From NCBI GenBank assembly GCA_028875575.1, contig JAPPDF010000005.1, positions 1-59,866 on the forward strand: a stretch of DNA of 59,866 nucleotides, given 5' to 3'. Below are positions 44,401 through 51,426 of the stretch, piece by piece (position 1 is the stretch's first letter; the number at the start of each line of letters is the position of its first letter). The notes beneath the pieces were generated by a model. It was not told where the DNA came from, ran no database searches, and saw nothing but the letters and a program-made list of their open reading frames with translations. Origin of the DNA: Acidobacteriota bacterium (GTDB taxonomy: Bacteria; Acidobacteriota; Terriglobia; Versatilivoradales; Versatilivoraceae). The position numbers and the translations under genes are program-made.

Positions 44401-45438
44401 TTCCGGCACGAATACTTGAAAGGTCCCTTCGAACAACGACAGCCCCTGCGGTGAGGCACGCCACTCGGCCTCGCTTCGCCCGTAGAGCGAAATCAGACTG
44501 AGCACCGGTATGCCCAACTGGCCGAGTGATTCGCTCGCCTTCGGGTCGGCGAAGCGGAACATAAACGTCAGCGCGACGTCGGCCCGCGCGACGCCGTCGG
44601 CTCCGCGCAGCAAGGAATTGAAAGTCTCCCCTGCCGGATAACCGAAGACCGGAATTGCTTCGGCTCCCTGCCGCTCGATTTCGGCGATCACCGAGTCAAT
44701 GAGAACGGTGTCGCCATGGTGGAGTTTCGCCCCGTAGAAACCGATCGCGACGCGCGGTGCTCCGGGACGGAGTTTGCCCGCACGCCGCCGCCAGCGGTCG
44801 AACGCCTCCCAGGTGGCGAAGGCGCGGCCGCTCGACACTCCCCGGTCTTCGTTCTCCGCCCCGGGATGGTAGTAGCCAGCCTCAAGGCTCGGCCGCGGGT
44901 CGGCCGCAGAGAGATCCGGAATACCCGCCGCGGAAAGAACGTGCTTGAGCAGCCCCGCCTGGTTTGCGACGCCAGCGTGGCGCCAGAACTCGCGGGCGCG
45001 CTCGTCCCATGTCGCACCAAGCGCGACGTAGTGCTCGCGGGGCAGCAGCCCGTCGTCAACGGGCAGAACCAAGCCGTTCGCGGCGACACGGCCAATGAGG
45101 TCGACGCCGTGCTCCTCGTCGAACCGTTCCAGCGCCAGGTGATCCAGAGTGTTGACGATCAGCACATCGCTCGCCAGAACATCCTCGGGATCGACCTCGT
45201 CGAGCAGCGACTCAGTCAGCAGCGTCACCGCGACGCGGTCGCGGAGATCTGGACGCTCGTTGACCACCGCCCGCCAGGCGCTCAGTATGCCCGGCACGGT
45301 GGCATCGAGCGTGACATAACAGATCCGAACAGTTTGTGCGCGAGCTGGGCTGGAGGCCGCGCCGACCGCCAACCAAAGGAGCGAGACAGCTATGCCGCCT
45401 ATGAGACAGCGGATGCAGGTCGATGGAGAACGGGCCAA
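41425..45438 (-). CDS. hmuS: Exported, membrane-anchored CobN-type chelatase (HmuS-like haem dechelatase candidate)
   Basis: This 1337-residue class I chelatase large subunit resembles CobN. Unlike cytosolic CobN it starts with a signal peptide (about 1-35, LIGGIAVSLLWLAVGAASS, then a PARAQ cleavage region). It ends with a hydrophobic anchor and basic tail (LWVGLPLLGLLAAWRRQRR), so the body should lie in the periplasm. CobN motifs include YNYPPGKATIGASYLNVAESI, HLGTHGTLEWLEGKDLGLS (about residue 585, conserved His and Glu), SQLGRPRVDVVIASTATGMF and FFMYMGGLAAAV. The likely start is a TTG at 45438; the GGAG two bases before it is too close, so the start is uncertain. The neighbouring channel genes match hmuTUV. 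In Bacteroides, HmuS is reported to take iron out of haem; metal insertion is the alternative. Confidence 0.88.
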   Translation of the reverse strand: MARSPSTCIRCLIGGIAVSLLWLAVGAASSPARAQTVRICYVTLDATVPGILSAWRAVVNERPDLRDRVAVTLLTESLLDEVDPEDVLASDVLIVNTLDHLALERFDEEHGVDLIGRVAANGLVLPVDDGLLPREHYVALGATWDERAREFWRHAGVANQAGLLKHVLSAAGIPDLSAADPRPSLEAGYYHPGAENEDRGVSSGRAFATWEAFDRWRRRAGKLRPGAPRVAIGFYGAKLHHGDTVLIDSVIAEIERQGAEAIPVFGYPAGETFNSLLRGADGVARADVALTFMFRFADPKASESLGQLGIPVLSLISLYGRSEAEWRASPQGLSLFEGTFQVFVPELSGLVAPTVVGSRERRTDPGTGMAVVVSQPLAARVTTAVQRAIAYASLAATPNANKRVALLFYNYPPGKATIGASYLNVAESISNILRRMLMAGYDVGGSGVDLSPGAVMAAISDRARNVAGYAPGELDALIEKGGAARVPLSDYLRWFSGYPPAFRAKVAADWGDPADSGVMVRDGAFVIPAVRYGNIVLMPQPARGWSEDAEKLYHATALAPHHQYVAAYSWLKADQPAGFGADALIHLGTHGTLEWLEGKDLGLSENDAPDALIGDLPNLYVYNVDVVGEGLVARRRGMAALVDHMVPPFRTSELLPALAALGESVDDYHTNVHKSVQMTEAYADQIRRQATDLGMVKDLGIDLGSGPEIPHESVHAIEDYLIELRGQNMPYGLHAFGRVPEPEMRASTVEAIVSVDRSLLPNDATVRASEMERRIVESGPRELDHLVRALDGGYIPVGGGGEPIRNPDSYPTGKNFYGIDPEKVPKPAAWKLGVDLAEQMLADHVAEHGGYPEKVSFVIWADETLRHEGILESQIFHLLGTRPVWDARGKVVGVDVVPSSQLGRPRVDVVIASTATGMFSNVTRLMDEAVQRVKVMEEADNYVRRHYLATKAALIGRGYADEEADRRAGVRIFQEPPGTFNLNTSRIAAASGTWDSDRPMADEYLSKMGHGYGNGFWGEPMEDAFRLALSGTAKVVHSSSTMLYGALDNDDFFMYMGGLAAAVRSIDGESPQMVVANTRDPSRPEMTGIHEFIGSEFRTRYVNPTWIEGMQSEGYAGAGEMRAFVEYLWGWDAAVPETVDDAMWNESFAVYVEDRHGLDLKTFFEEHSPHAYQDITGRMVETIRKDYWAADDATAERLLHEHVESVARHGVGCASHTCGNPRLLRYVLERGAALNIPGPALQAYREAMQEALGVDIEEAAAAVEEFVRRNEAGTAAPALTGIRGYRMQETASASGPAPNLPAASPEPDEWSPLWVGLPLLGLLAAWRRQRRLHRGRS

Positions 45439-46163
45439 AGCTCCTACCCCTGTGCCTCCCGATGCAGGACGTTATAGTGTGCAGCCAGGGCGGCAATCAG
45501 GCAGGCTTAGCCTACTGCCCGTGCCTCCAACCCCGGGCGGACCCTGGAAGGCATGTGGACTCCGCGTCGACTCGCGGCCGTCAAGGAAGCGGCAGCATTG
45601 CACGGACATCCGCAGCACATGACTGCTCAATGATATTGGAGGCTTTCGAGCCCTTTGCAAGATTCTCGAGGCAACGGGTCTTTGGTGAGATGCCAGGCTG
45701 GGTAGAAACAAGTTCACTCGCCGTTAAATGATGGAAATTACCGAACAAGCCATCTTGGCAACGGAAAGCGGACTTGTCGCTGAAGAACACCGTATCACAT
45801 TATAGGTTCACCTTCCAGTAAGCGGTGTTCCCGTCGCGGGTCGAGTGAGGGGGCCCCATTTATTGGTCCACTCAGTCAGTGAAATTCTGACGTTCGTTGG
45901 ACCCAAAGGGCATTGAATTGCTGGGGGCGAACGATCACAAGATCTGTCCGCCAACGTCCTGGAAGGTCCAGTGGATTCCTTTTCAATAGGAGGGATTCAA
46001 TGAGGGAACCGCAACTGGTTTATCCTTAGTAAGCCTATTATAATTAGCAGTTTAAATTTGACAGGTTTCAGGTCGTGCAGCCGCTTCCCAAATTGGTTTT
46101 CCTGTGCACCCAGTCGATCGATGTTTCTTGAATCACATCGATGCACAGGAAATACAGGACTTG
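45439..46163. other. Island right part: upstream region of the CobN-type gene
   Basis: These 725 bp hold no credible gene. They should contain the promoter of the chelatase gene. I looked on the minus strand for a cobalamin riboswitch (GCCACTG element and B12 box) and saw none, nor a clear Fur box. Around 45650 is a copy of the TTTGCAA repeat. Around 46020-46070 the sequence is very AT-rich (CCTATTATAATTAGCAG), unlike the rest of the window. Confidence 0.45.
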
Positions 46164-46622
46164 ATTTTCAGGGATTTGGCAGGTCTATCTGCCAGGGCAT
46201 GATCGATGGGGCGAACCGGCCGGGACAATAGGCGTTAAAGGCAGTCCGTTACTTTTTTTGCTCTGCCAACTCGCCCCGGGTGAATCCTTCAAACAGCCCT
46301 TCCAGCCGGGCCATGCGTTCCCGGAGATCGGCGACGTCTCCACGGAGATCGGACACATCCCCTCGGACACGGGCCACGTCCCCACGGACATGGGCCACGT
46401 CCTCTCGAACATGTTGAATTTCCAGCCTGAACTCCTGTCGGATATCGGATGAGACCTTCCATCCGAAGCTGACCAAGGCCACGCAGAAAATGCCGATGGC
46501 AATCAACTCCGCGCTGATAATCATTGCTGATGCTCCTTCCACTCTGACGAACCTGCCGAGAGGGAGATCAGGCAAGGCAAGGGGTTCATGTGCTGACGGA
46601 TCACCCCGTTAGTGTACCACGC
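46164..46622 (-). repeat. Direct repeat DR-B, right flank of the 8 kb island
   Basis: This 459 bp block corresponds to 37732-38167 in the same orientation, with the same two edges. It differs by scattered substitutions, extra bases near 46225-46250 and one added 21 bp heptad unit in the coiled-coil gene. The divergence shows that the duplication is not recent, or that the copies came from related elements. Confidence 0.88.
46249..46524 (-). CDS. Small membrane-anchored coiled-coil protein (DR-B copy)
   Basis: This 91-residue paralogue of the protein at 37815-38069 has the same N-terminal helix (AELIAIGIFCVALVSFGW) and heptad region (VREDVAHVRGDVARVRGDVSDLRGDVADLRERM), but with one more seven-residue unit. 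The ATG at 46524 has GGAAGGAG upstream, and that region is shared between the copies. Substitutions between the copies largely keep the protein sequence, which suggests both are expressed. Function unknown. Confidence 0.75.
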   Translation of the reverse strand: MIISAELIAIGIFCVALVSFGWKVSSDIRQEFRLEIQHVREDVAHVRGDVARVRGDVSDLRGDVADLRERMARLEGLFEGFTRGELAEQKK

Positions 46623-46659
46623 TGGCCGGTCGTGAAATGGGTGGATTCCTTTGGCTCCT

Positions 46660-46760
46660 GCCGACCCTTGGCCGAACCCTCTTGAGCCTTCTCCAACCCC
46701 TTGGTGGTCCTTCGTAGTCCTTCGTGGCCCTTTGTGGATAACTCTTTTCCCTCGGTGGAT
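46660..46760 (+). repeat. Dispersed repeat family C (CCTTCGTGG type)
   Basis: The phrase CTTCTCCAACCCCTTGGTGG followed by CCTTCGTGGCCCTTTGTGGA and TAACTCTTTTCCCT recurs in related form near 22744, 32288-32325 and 50815-50930, and inverted near 50440-50475. It is always intergenic and has no coding potential. Here it lies just upstream of the NamZ-like gene. Confidence 0.6.
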
Positions 46761-46884
46761 TTCTTTTTCGCACGACGCGACAGCCGTGCATCCCGCTGCT
46801 GCTTCCGATCCCGGCGGTAACGTGTCACAATGGCGCCTCGAGTCGACTTCGGCGCGGCCCTTCGACTGATTTCTCCCCGAAACG

Positions 46885-48123
46885 ATGATATTTCCAATCC
46901 CGTCGATATCCCGGAGAAGCTTCCTGGCCCGCCTGGCCCCTGTTGCCGCCGCGCCCCTTCTCGCGGACGGATGGGGCGCCGCACGCACGGTGGTTCCGGG
47001 GATCGAGGTGCTGCTGAACCGGCGAAAGTCCCTGATCCGCGGCCGGCGAGTCGGACTGATCACCAACCACACCGGGGTCGACCGCCGACTGCGTCACGAT
47101 ATCGATCTGCTGCAGGCCCAGCCTGAGGTGGAGCTGGCGGCCCTCTTCGCTCCCGAGCACGGCATCGCCGGGATGGCCACGGCGGGAGCCAGAATCGAGA
47201 GCCGTCCGAACAGCCGGTGGGGCATCCCGGTGCACAGTCTCTACGGCGCCACTACCCAACCGACAGAGGAGATGGTCCGCGGCCTGGACCTGCTGATCTA
47301 CGACATGCAGGACGTGGGATCGCGCTATTACACCTACCTGGCGACCCTCAGGAACTGCTTGCAGGCCGCCGACCGCTTCCGGATTCCCCTGATTGTGCTG
47401 GACCGCCCCAATCCGCTCGGTGGCTTGAGCATCGAGGGCCGAGTGCTGGATGCTCGACTGCAATCGCTGGTGGGGCCCGCGCCCATACCGGCTCGATACG
47501 GTCTGACCCCGGGAGAGCTGGCCGGTTGGATGAAGTCCCGCCTGCGCCTGAAATGTTCCCTGACCGTTGTCAGAATGGACCATTGGGAGCGCCCTCACTG
47601 GTTCGCCGATACCGGCCTGGTCTGGGTACCCCCGTCGCCCAATATTCCCGGCGCCATGACGGCCCTGGTCTACGCCGGCATGTGCCTCGTGGAGGGAACC
47701 AACCTGTCGGAGGGCCGAGGCACCACCACACCCTTTGAAATCGCCGGAGCCCCCTGGGTGGACGGACCGCGGGCAGTTGAGGCCATGAACCGGCTCGACC
47801 TGCCCGGGGTCGCCTTCAGGCACACACGGTTCCGGCCCAGCGCTTCCAAATTCTCGGGGCAGGTCTGCGAGGGCATCCAACTGCACGTCCTCCACCCCCG
47901 ACGATTCCAGCCGTTGCGAACGGCCCTCAGTCTCATCGCTCATTTTCGCAGGATCCATTCCGGCCACTTCCAGTGGGCGGAGCGCCATTTCGATCGCCTG
48001 GCGGGATCGGAGGAGGTCCGCAGCGGCATCGATCGGGACCGGCCGGTGGAGGAAATGCTGGAAGGTTGGGAGGAAGAACTGGCCGCCTTCGAGAAGGAAC
48101 GGCGCGATTTTTTTCTGTATTGA
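46885..48123 (+). CDS. namZ: NamZ-type exo-beta-N-acetylmuramidase (DUF1343)
   Basis: The 412-residue exported protein begins with an RR-containing leader (SRRSFLARLAPVAAAPLLADG), possibly a Tat signal. The DUF1343 core follows: GRRVGLITNHTGVDRRLRHD, ALFAPEHGIAG, VHSLYGATTQPTEEMVRGLD, LIYDMQDVGSRYYTYLAT, IVLDRPNPLGG and GTNLSEGRGTTTPFEIAGAPW. NamZ releases N-acetylmuramic acid from the non-reducing end of peptidoglycan fragments, so this is a wall-recycling or scavenging enzyme. The conserved PEHG and EGRGTT segments are intact. It leads a tight plus-strand run with hpt (12 bp gap) and the RpiB-like gene. No MurNAc kinase or transporter is nearby. Confidence 0.88.
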   Translation: MIFPIPSISRRSFLARLAPVAAAPLLADGWGAARTVVPGIEVLLNRRKSLIRGRRVGLITNHTGVDRRLRHDIDLLQAQPEVELAALFAPEHGIAGMATAGARIESRPNSRWGIPVHSLYGATTQPTEEMVRGLDLLIYDMQDVGSRYYTYLATLRNCLQAADRFRIPLIVLDRPNPLGGLSIEGRVLDARLQSLVGPAPIPARYGLTPGELAGWMKSRLRLKCSLTVVRMDHWERPHWFADTGLVWVPPSPNIPGAMTALVYAGMCLVEGTNLSEGRGTTTPFEIAGAPWVDGPRAVEAMNRLDLPGVAFRHTRFRPSASKFSGQVCEGIQLHVLHPRRFQPLRTALSLIAHFRRIHSGHFQWAERHFDRLAGSEEVRSGIDRDRPVEEMLEGWEEELAAFEKERRDFFLY

Positions 48124-48135
48124 ACGGGGGGAAAG

Positions 48136-48771
48136 TTGACTGGCAGCGGAAAACGAGACAGGCAAGGAAAGCGAGTGAAACCGGCAGTGGTCCCGTCGAC
48201 AACCGGGCCGCGCCAAGAGCCGTCGCAGTTGGTGCCCCTGATTGCCGAGAAGACTATCCGGGAGAAGGTGGAGGAGCTCGGCCGCCGCATCTCGGAAGAC
48301 TACCGGGGCACGCATCTCCACCTGGTGAGCCTCCTGAAGGGCGCCTGGGTATTCACGGCCGACCTGGCGAGACAGCTCCGGTTGGAGACCTCGATTGATT
48401 TCATGGAAGTCTCCAGCTACGCTGCGGCCGCACGGTCCAGCGGGCGGATCAAGATCGTCCAGGACCTGCAAGCCAGTGTCCGGGGGCTGCACGTCCTGGT
48501 AGTGGAAGATATCTGCGACACCGGCTTGACGCTGAGTCGCATCTGCAGGGAAATTCGGGGGCGGGAACCCGAATCGCTTAAAGTGGTTTCCCTACTGAAC
48601 AAACCCTCCGGTCGGGTGGAATCCGTCGGCCTGGACTATGTCGGGTTCGAGATTCCCGACAAATTCGTGGTGGGTTATGGTTTAGACTATCGGCAGAGAT
48701 ACCGGAACCTCCCCTCCATATCGGCTATTACGCCCCATGAAACGGACCTTCCTGACCGAAAAGGAACTTAG
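48136..48771 (+). CDS. hpt: Hypoxanthine phosphoribosyltransferase
   Basis: This type I phosphoribosyltransferase has HLVSLLKGAWVFTADL (pyrophosphate loop), VLVVEDICDTGLTLS (the PRPP-binding motif, about residues 122-136) and LDYVGFEIPDKFVVGYGLDY (purine-binding end). It salvages hypoxanthine and guanine to IMP and GMP. The core begins at about residue 35. A TTG at 48136 with GGGGGGA upstream and a GTG at 48175 with AGGA 7 nt upstream are both possible; the shorter form fits the usual family length better. Its 3' end overlaps the next gene by 35 bp. Confidence 0.9.
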   Translation: MTGSGKRDRQGKRVKPAVVPSTTGPRQEPSQLVPLIAEKTIREKVEELGRRISEDYRGTHLHLVSLLKGAWVFTADLARQLRLETSIDFMEVSSYAAAARSSGRIKIVQDLQASVRGLHVLVVEDICDTGLTLSRICREIRGREPESLKVVSLLNKPSGRVESVGLDYVGFEIPDKFVVGYGLDYRQRYRNLPSISAITPHETDLPDRKGT

Positions 48772-49399
48772 GAACATCGCTCCGGGGTCGCCCTGTTACG
48801 TGGTCAAGGGAACCTGTCTCACTCCCCTTGCACTGGAATTTGCCGCTCAGCGCGGCAATACCATTATCGAGTGCGACACTCCTGAAGAAATCCAGCGCCT
48901 CAAGGCTTTCGACAAGCGGCTGGCGCTGGGGGCCGCCGCGTCGCAGCGGGAACTGGGACAGAAAATCCGGAGCCTGCTCCAGGAGAACGGATATCTGGTC
49001 TGCGAGTGCGTTGCAAACAACTCTCAGGACGAACCTGGCAACGTCCTGGGGGTGGCCCAAATGGTTCAGAGCGGCCAGGTGTGCAGCGGCATCTGGCTGG
49101 ATGAGGATGGAATCGGATCCACCATCCTGGCCAACAAGTGCCCCGGCATACGGGCGGTCCACTGCTGCGATCGACAGACCGCCAGGGTCAGCCGGGAGCG
49201 GCACGGGGCCAACCTGCTGGTGCTGGCGGATCCCGGTCTGAACGTCGACCTGGCCGCCATGGTGGTGACCACCTGGCTGAGCGCCGCCTCTACCAGGGCT
49301 CGGCACAGCCCGGAGATCTTGCTGCTGGAAGAAGTGGAAAGGAAATATCTCCGGGAGACGATCGTGGCCGTTCCCGGAGACTGCAGTTGCGCGCTATAG
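48737..49399 (+). CDS. Degenerate RpiB/LacA/LacB-like protein with N-terminal extension
   Basis: The 220-residue protein has an N-terminal segment (LTEKELRNIAPGSPCYVVKG and onward, about 1-60), then an RpiB-like fold: RLALGAAASQRELGQKIRSL, GVAQMVQSGQVCSGIWLDED, GIGSTILANKCPGIRAVHC and SRERHGANLLVL. In ribose-5-phosphate isomerase B the first strand carries an Asp-His pair and the later loop a catalytic Cys in CGTG. Here these positions read Ala-Ala and DEDG, so the normal isomerase chemistry is probably lost or changed. It overlaps hpt by 35 bp and is co-transcribed. Its role is unknown; a regulatory or altered sugar-phosphate function is possible. Confidence 0.75.
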   Translation: MKRTFLTEKELRNIAPGSPCYVVKGTCLTPLALEFAAQRGNTIIECDTPEEIQRLKAFDKRLALGAAASQRELGQKIRSLLQENGYLVCECVANNSQDEPGNVLGVAQMVQSGQVCSGIWLDEDGIGSTILANKCPGIRAVHCCDRQTARVSRERHGANLLVLADPGLNVDLAAMVVTTWLSAASTRARHSPEILLLEEVERKYLRETIVAVPGDCSCAL

Positions 49400-49436
49400 G
49401 GACAGCCCAACGTCGCGGAACAGGACTACTTGAAAC

Positions 49437-49461
49437 AAAAAATCCCGGGCGCCAACCCGGG
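49437..49461 (-). terminator. Probable intrinsic terminator for tatA
   Basis: On the minus strand a CCCGGG/CCCGGG stem with a six-base loop, flanked by further pairing, is followed by ATTTTTTG. It lies 69 bp beyond the tatA stop and 38 bp after the convergent RpiB-like gene. Confidence 0.65.
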
Positions 49462-49529
49462 TTTACAGTAAGCCGCGAGTGCGGCGGCAGGTAGTCGTGG
49501 GCGTGACCCATGGGGGTGAAAGCCCGGGG

Positions 49530-49730
49530 TCAGGAGGCTTCTTTCTCGGTAGGTTTCTGCAGGTCCTTGTCTTCGTCTTTCTTCATGGCGCCGCGGAAAT
49601 TCTTGATCCCCTCGCCGATGCCTTTACCGATTTCGGGAAGGCGCTTGGCGCCAAAGAGAAGGAAGACGATCACCAGAATGATGACCCACTCCGCAAGACC
49701 CATGGTTGGAATTCCAATCCCCAGCACCAT
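49530..49730 (-). CDS. tatA: Twin-arginine translocase subunit TatA/TatE
   Basis: This 66-residue protein has the exact TatA plan: a short transmembrane helix ([20 protein letters not shown], with the FGAKRLPE hinge), an amphipathic helix ([18 protein letters not shown]) and a charged tail. It forms the pore-like assembly of the Tat pathway for folded proteins. The ATG at 49730 has GGAGG 5 nt upstream. No tatB or tatC is beside it, so they must lie elsewhere. Confidence 0.92.
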   Translation of the reverse strand: MVLGIGIPTMGLAEWVIILVIVFLLFGAKRLPEIGKGIGEGIKNFRGAMKKDEDKDLQKPTEKEAS

Positions 49731-49864
49731 AATGACCTCCCCATCTCTTGAGAACCGGCGTGGCCGGCGCCGTCATTAAAGGATCTTAGTGGATTTGCGG
49801 ACGGATGGCAAACGGATAGTCCGCCCCGGAAAGGCCCGATCTGCCCCCGGCCCGTCCGATCGAC

Positions 49865-50296
49865 TCAGTCGCCGGAACCCTGACAGTAACGATCGAAGGC
49901 CGTCGTCAGGGTGTCGGCGATCTCGGACGCATCGCGGTATTCGATCTGATGGCGGTGCAACATGAATACCGGCTGGCCTTGCCGGAACAGGGCAACCGAA
50001 GGAGAGGAAGGCGGGTATTCCTGAAGATATTCCCTCACCCGCGCCGTAGCTTCCAAGTCGCCTCCCGCGAATACGGTCGCGACCTTGGCCGGCACCACCG
50101 CATGCTTCAGCGCCAGGGCGATTCCGGGACGTGCCCGGCCGGCGGCACAGCCGCACATCGAGTTGATCACCATCATGACCGTGCCGTCTTCATTTCGGAG
50201 AAGCTCGTCCACCTCTTCGGGGGACCGAGTCTCATGCACCCCCAGCCGGGTGAGCTCTTCCCGCATGGGTCCGATGAATTCTTCCGGATATCTCAC
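49865..50296 (-). CDS. brxB: Bacilliredoxin (BrxA/BrxB, YphP/YqiW family)
   Basis: This 143-residue thioredoxin-fold protein has the bacilliredoxin motif CGC in VMMVINSMCGCAAGRARPGI (about residue 40-50), then VFAGGDLEATARVREYL and PSSPSVALFRQGQPVFMLHRHQIE. BrxA/B remove bacillithiol from S-bacillithiolated proteins. The start is the GTG at 50296 (VRYPEEFIGPMREEL), the usual family N-terminus, with GGGAG upstream. Its presence hints that the organism may make bacillithiol, although no bsh genes are in view. Confidence 0.87.
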   Translation of the reverse strand: MRYPEEFIGPMREELTRLGVHETRSPEEVDELLRNEDGTVMMVINSMCGCAAGRARPGIALALKHAVVPAKVATVFAGGDLEATARVREYLQEYPPSSPSVALFRQGQPVFMLHRHQIEYRDASEIADTLTTAFDRYCQGSGD

Positions 50297-50960
50297 TGTC
50301 CTAGTCTCCCTTCGAGCCGCCCTCCAGCCAACCCGACTCTGCAACCGGTGCAGGCTGACGGCAATAGAATTGCAGGCGCCGGGATTCTAGCAAGGCCGGC
50401 GTGGAAAGTAAAACGCGGAGGCTGCATGAAGGGCTGCAAAAGAGTTATCCACGAAGAGACACGAAGGACCACTGAGAAAACCAAAAGAACATGGATGGAC
50501 CGGATTAACGGGAGGAGCTTTTTGCAAAATTAGCAGCGGAACAGGTCATTTTGCCGGCAAACGTCATGTTCTGCCTCTTTCAATATGGGGTGGGACATGA
50601 TGAAAACTGCTGTCTAACCACAAAAAGCACAAGAGTCACAAAACGATTTTCCTGATTTCGAGTCTTGACGATCCGAAGTTGATCAGCATGGCGTCGCGTT
50701 GACCGGATGCACACAGAGCAGGTCGAAGGCCGTCTGCCGGATCTGATCACACAAAGCCGGCATGCCTTGGTCGTTTCCAATTGTTCTGCTCTTTTTGTGC
50801 CTTTTGTGGCCATTCACAATCCCTGGGGAGCACTTCCAACCCCTCAGTGGCCCTTCGTAGACAACTCTTCTAACCCCGTGACGGATCTTCGTGGATCCCG
50901 TTCGTGGACAACTCCTTGTATGCTATTCTTTTGGAAACTCCACTGGATTCCCGCCTCCGC
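50297..50960. other. Intergenic region rich in dispersed repeats
   Basis: These 664 bp upstream of the ClpS gene contain an inverted family C unit (GAGTTATCCACGAAGAGACA near 50450), a TTTTTGCAAAATTAGC unit near 50520, a CCACAAAAAGCACAAGAGTC unit near 50620 and a forward family C run from about 50815 to 50935 (CCTTCGTAGACAACTC, then TTCGTGGACAACTCC). No gene is credible here. Confidence 0.55.
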
Positions 50961-51302
50961 ATGAAACGAAATCCCAAGGCCGCGGTTGTCGCTGAACCGG
51001 AAACCGAACAACGGGCCGGCTCAGAAAGGGCCGGGCTCTACCAGGTGATTCTGCTGGACGATGACGATCACAGCTACAACTACGTCATCGAGATGCTGCA
51101 GAGAATTTTCTATTTCTCGGTGCGGCAAGCTCTCCAGCACGCCCGGGAGGTAGACCTCACCGGACGGACGGTGTTGATCACCTGCGGGCGCCAGGAGGCG
51201 GAGTACTCCCGGGACCAGATCCAGGCCTGGGGTCCCGACCCGCTTATCCCGCGCTGCCGCGGGTCCATGTCGGCCCTGGTTGAGCCCGCAACCGGGGCAT
51301 AG
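50961..51302 (+). CDS. clpS: ClpS-family adaptor
   Basis: The 113-residue protein has an unstructured N-terminal arm of about 35 residues and a ClpS core: GLYQVILLDDDDHSYNYVIEM, FSVRQALQHAREVDLTGRTV and EAEYSRDQIQAWG. ClpS hands N-degron substrates to ClpA/ClpC. The Asp pair after the first strand, at the N-degron pocket, is kept, but the C-terminal end (GSMSALVEPA) departs from E. coli ClpS and is more like the shorter ClpS-like variants. The ATG at 50961 has no clear ribosome site; the alternative GTG at 50904 lies within repeat sequence. No clpA is adjacent. Confidence 0.75.
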   Translation: MKRNPKAAVVAEPETEQRAGSERAGLYQVILLDDDDHSYNYVIEMLQRIFYFSVRQALQHAREVDLTGRTVLITCGRQEAEYSRDQIQAWGPDPLIPRCRGSMSALVEPATGA

Positions 51303-51307
51303 CCCCC

Positions 51308-51345
51308 AAAAAACAACGGCCGGCGGACAGGATGCCCGCCGGCCG
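51308..51345 (-). terminator. Intrinsic terminator of the tonB-exbBD operon
   Basis: A perfect 10 bp stem (CGGCCGGCGG / CCGCCGGCCG, nine-base loop) is followed on the minus strand by TTGTTTTTT. It lies about 80 bp beyond the TPR lipoprotein stop and just after the convergent clpS stop. Confidence 0.9.
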
Positions 51346-51426
51346 GAACAGAAGAGCTTCAGATTTTATCGGATGGAGGCTTGCGCCTCGGGGACGGGTT
51401 CGATTGGGCGGCCGCGCCGGACCGTC

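Noticed and set aside
45439-45640. Possible cobalamin riboswitch upstream of the CobN-type gene
   Set aside because: The minus strand has GC-rich hairpin-capable sequence but I could not find the conserved GCCACTG element or a B12 box in order.
46176-46195. B12-box-like GGCAGGTCTATCTGCC
   Set aside because: It lies in the direct repeat (also near 37744), downstream of the small coiled-coil gene, and lacks the rest of a riboswitch.
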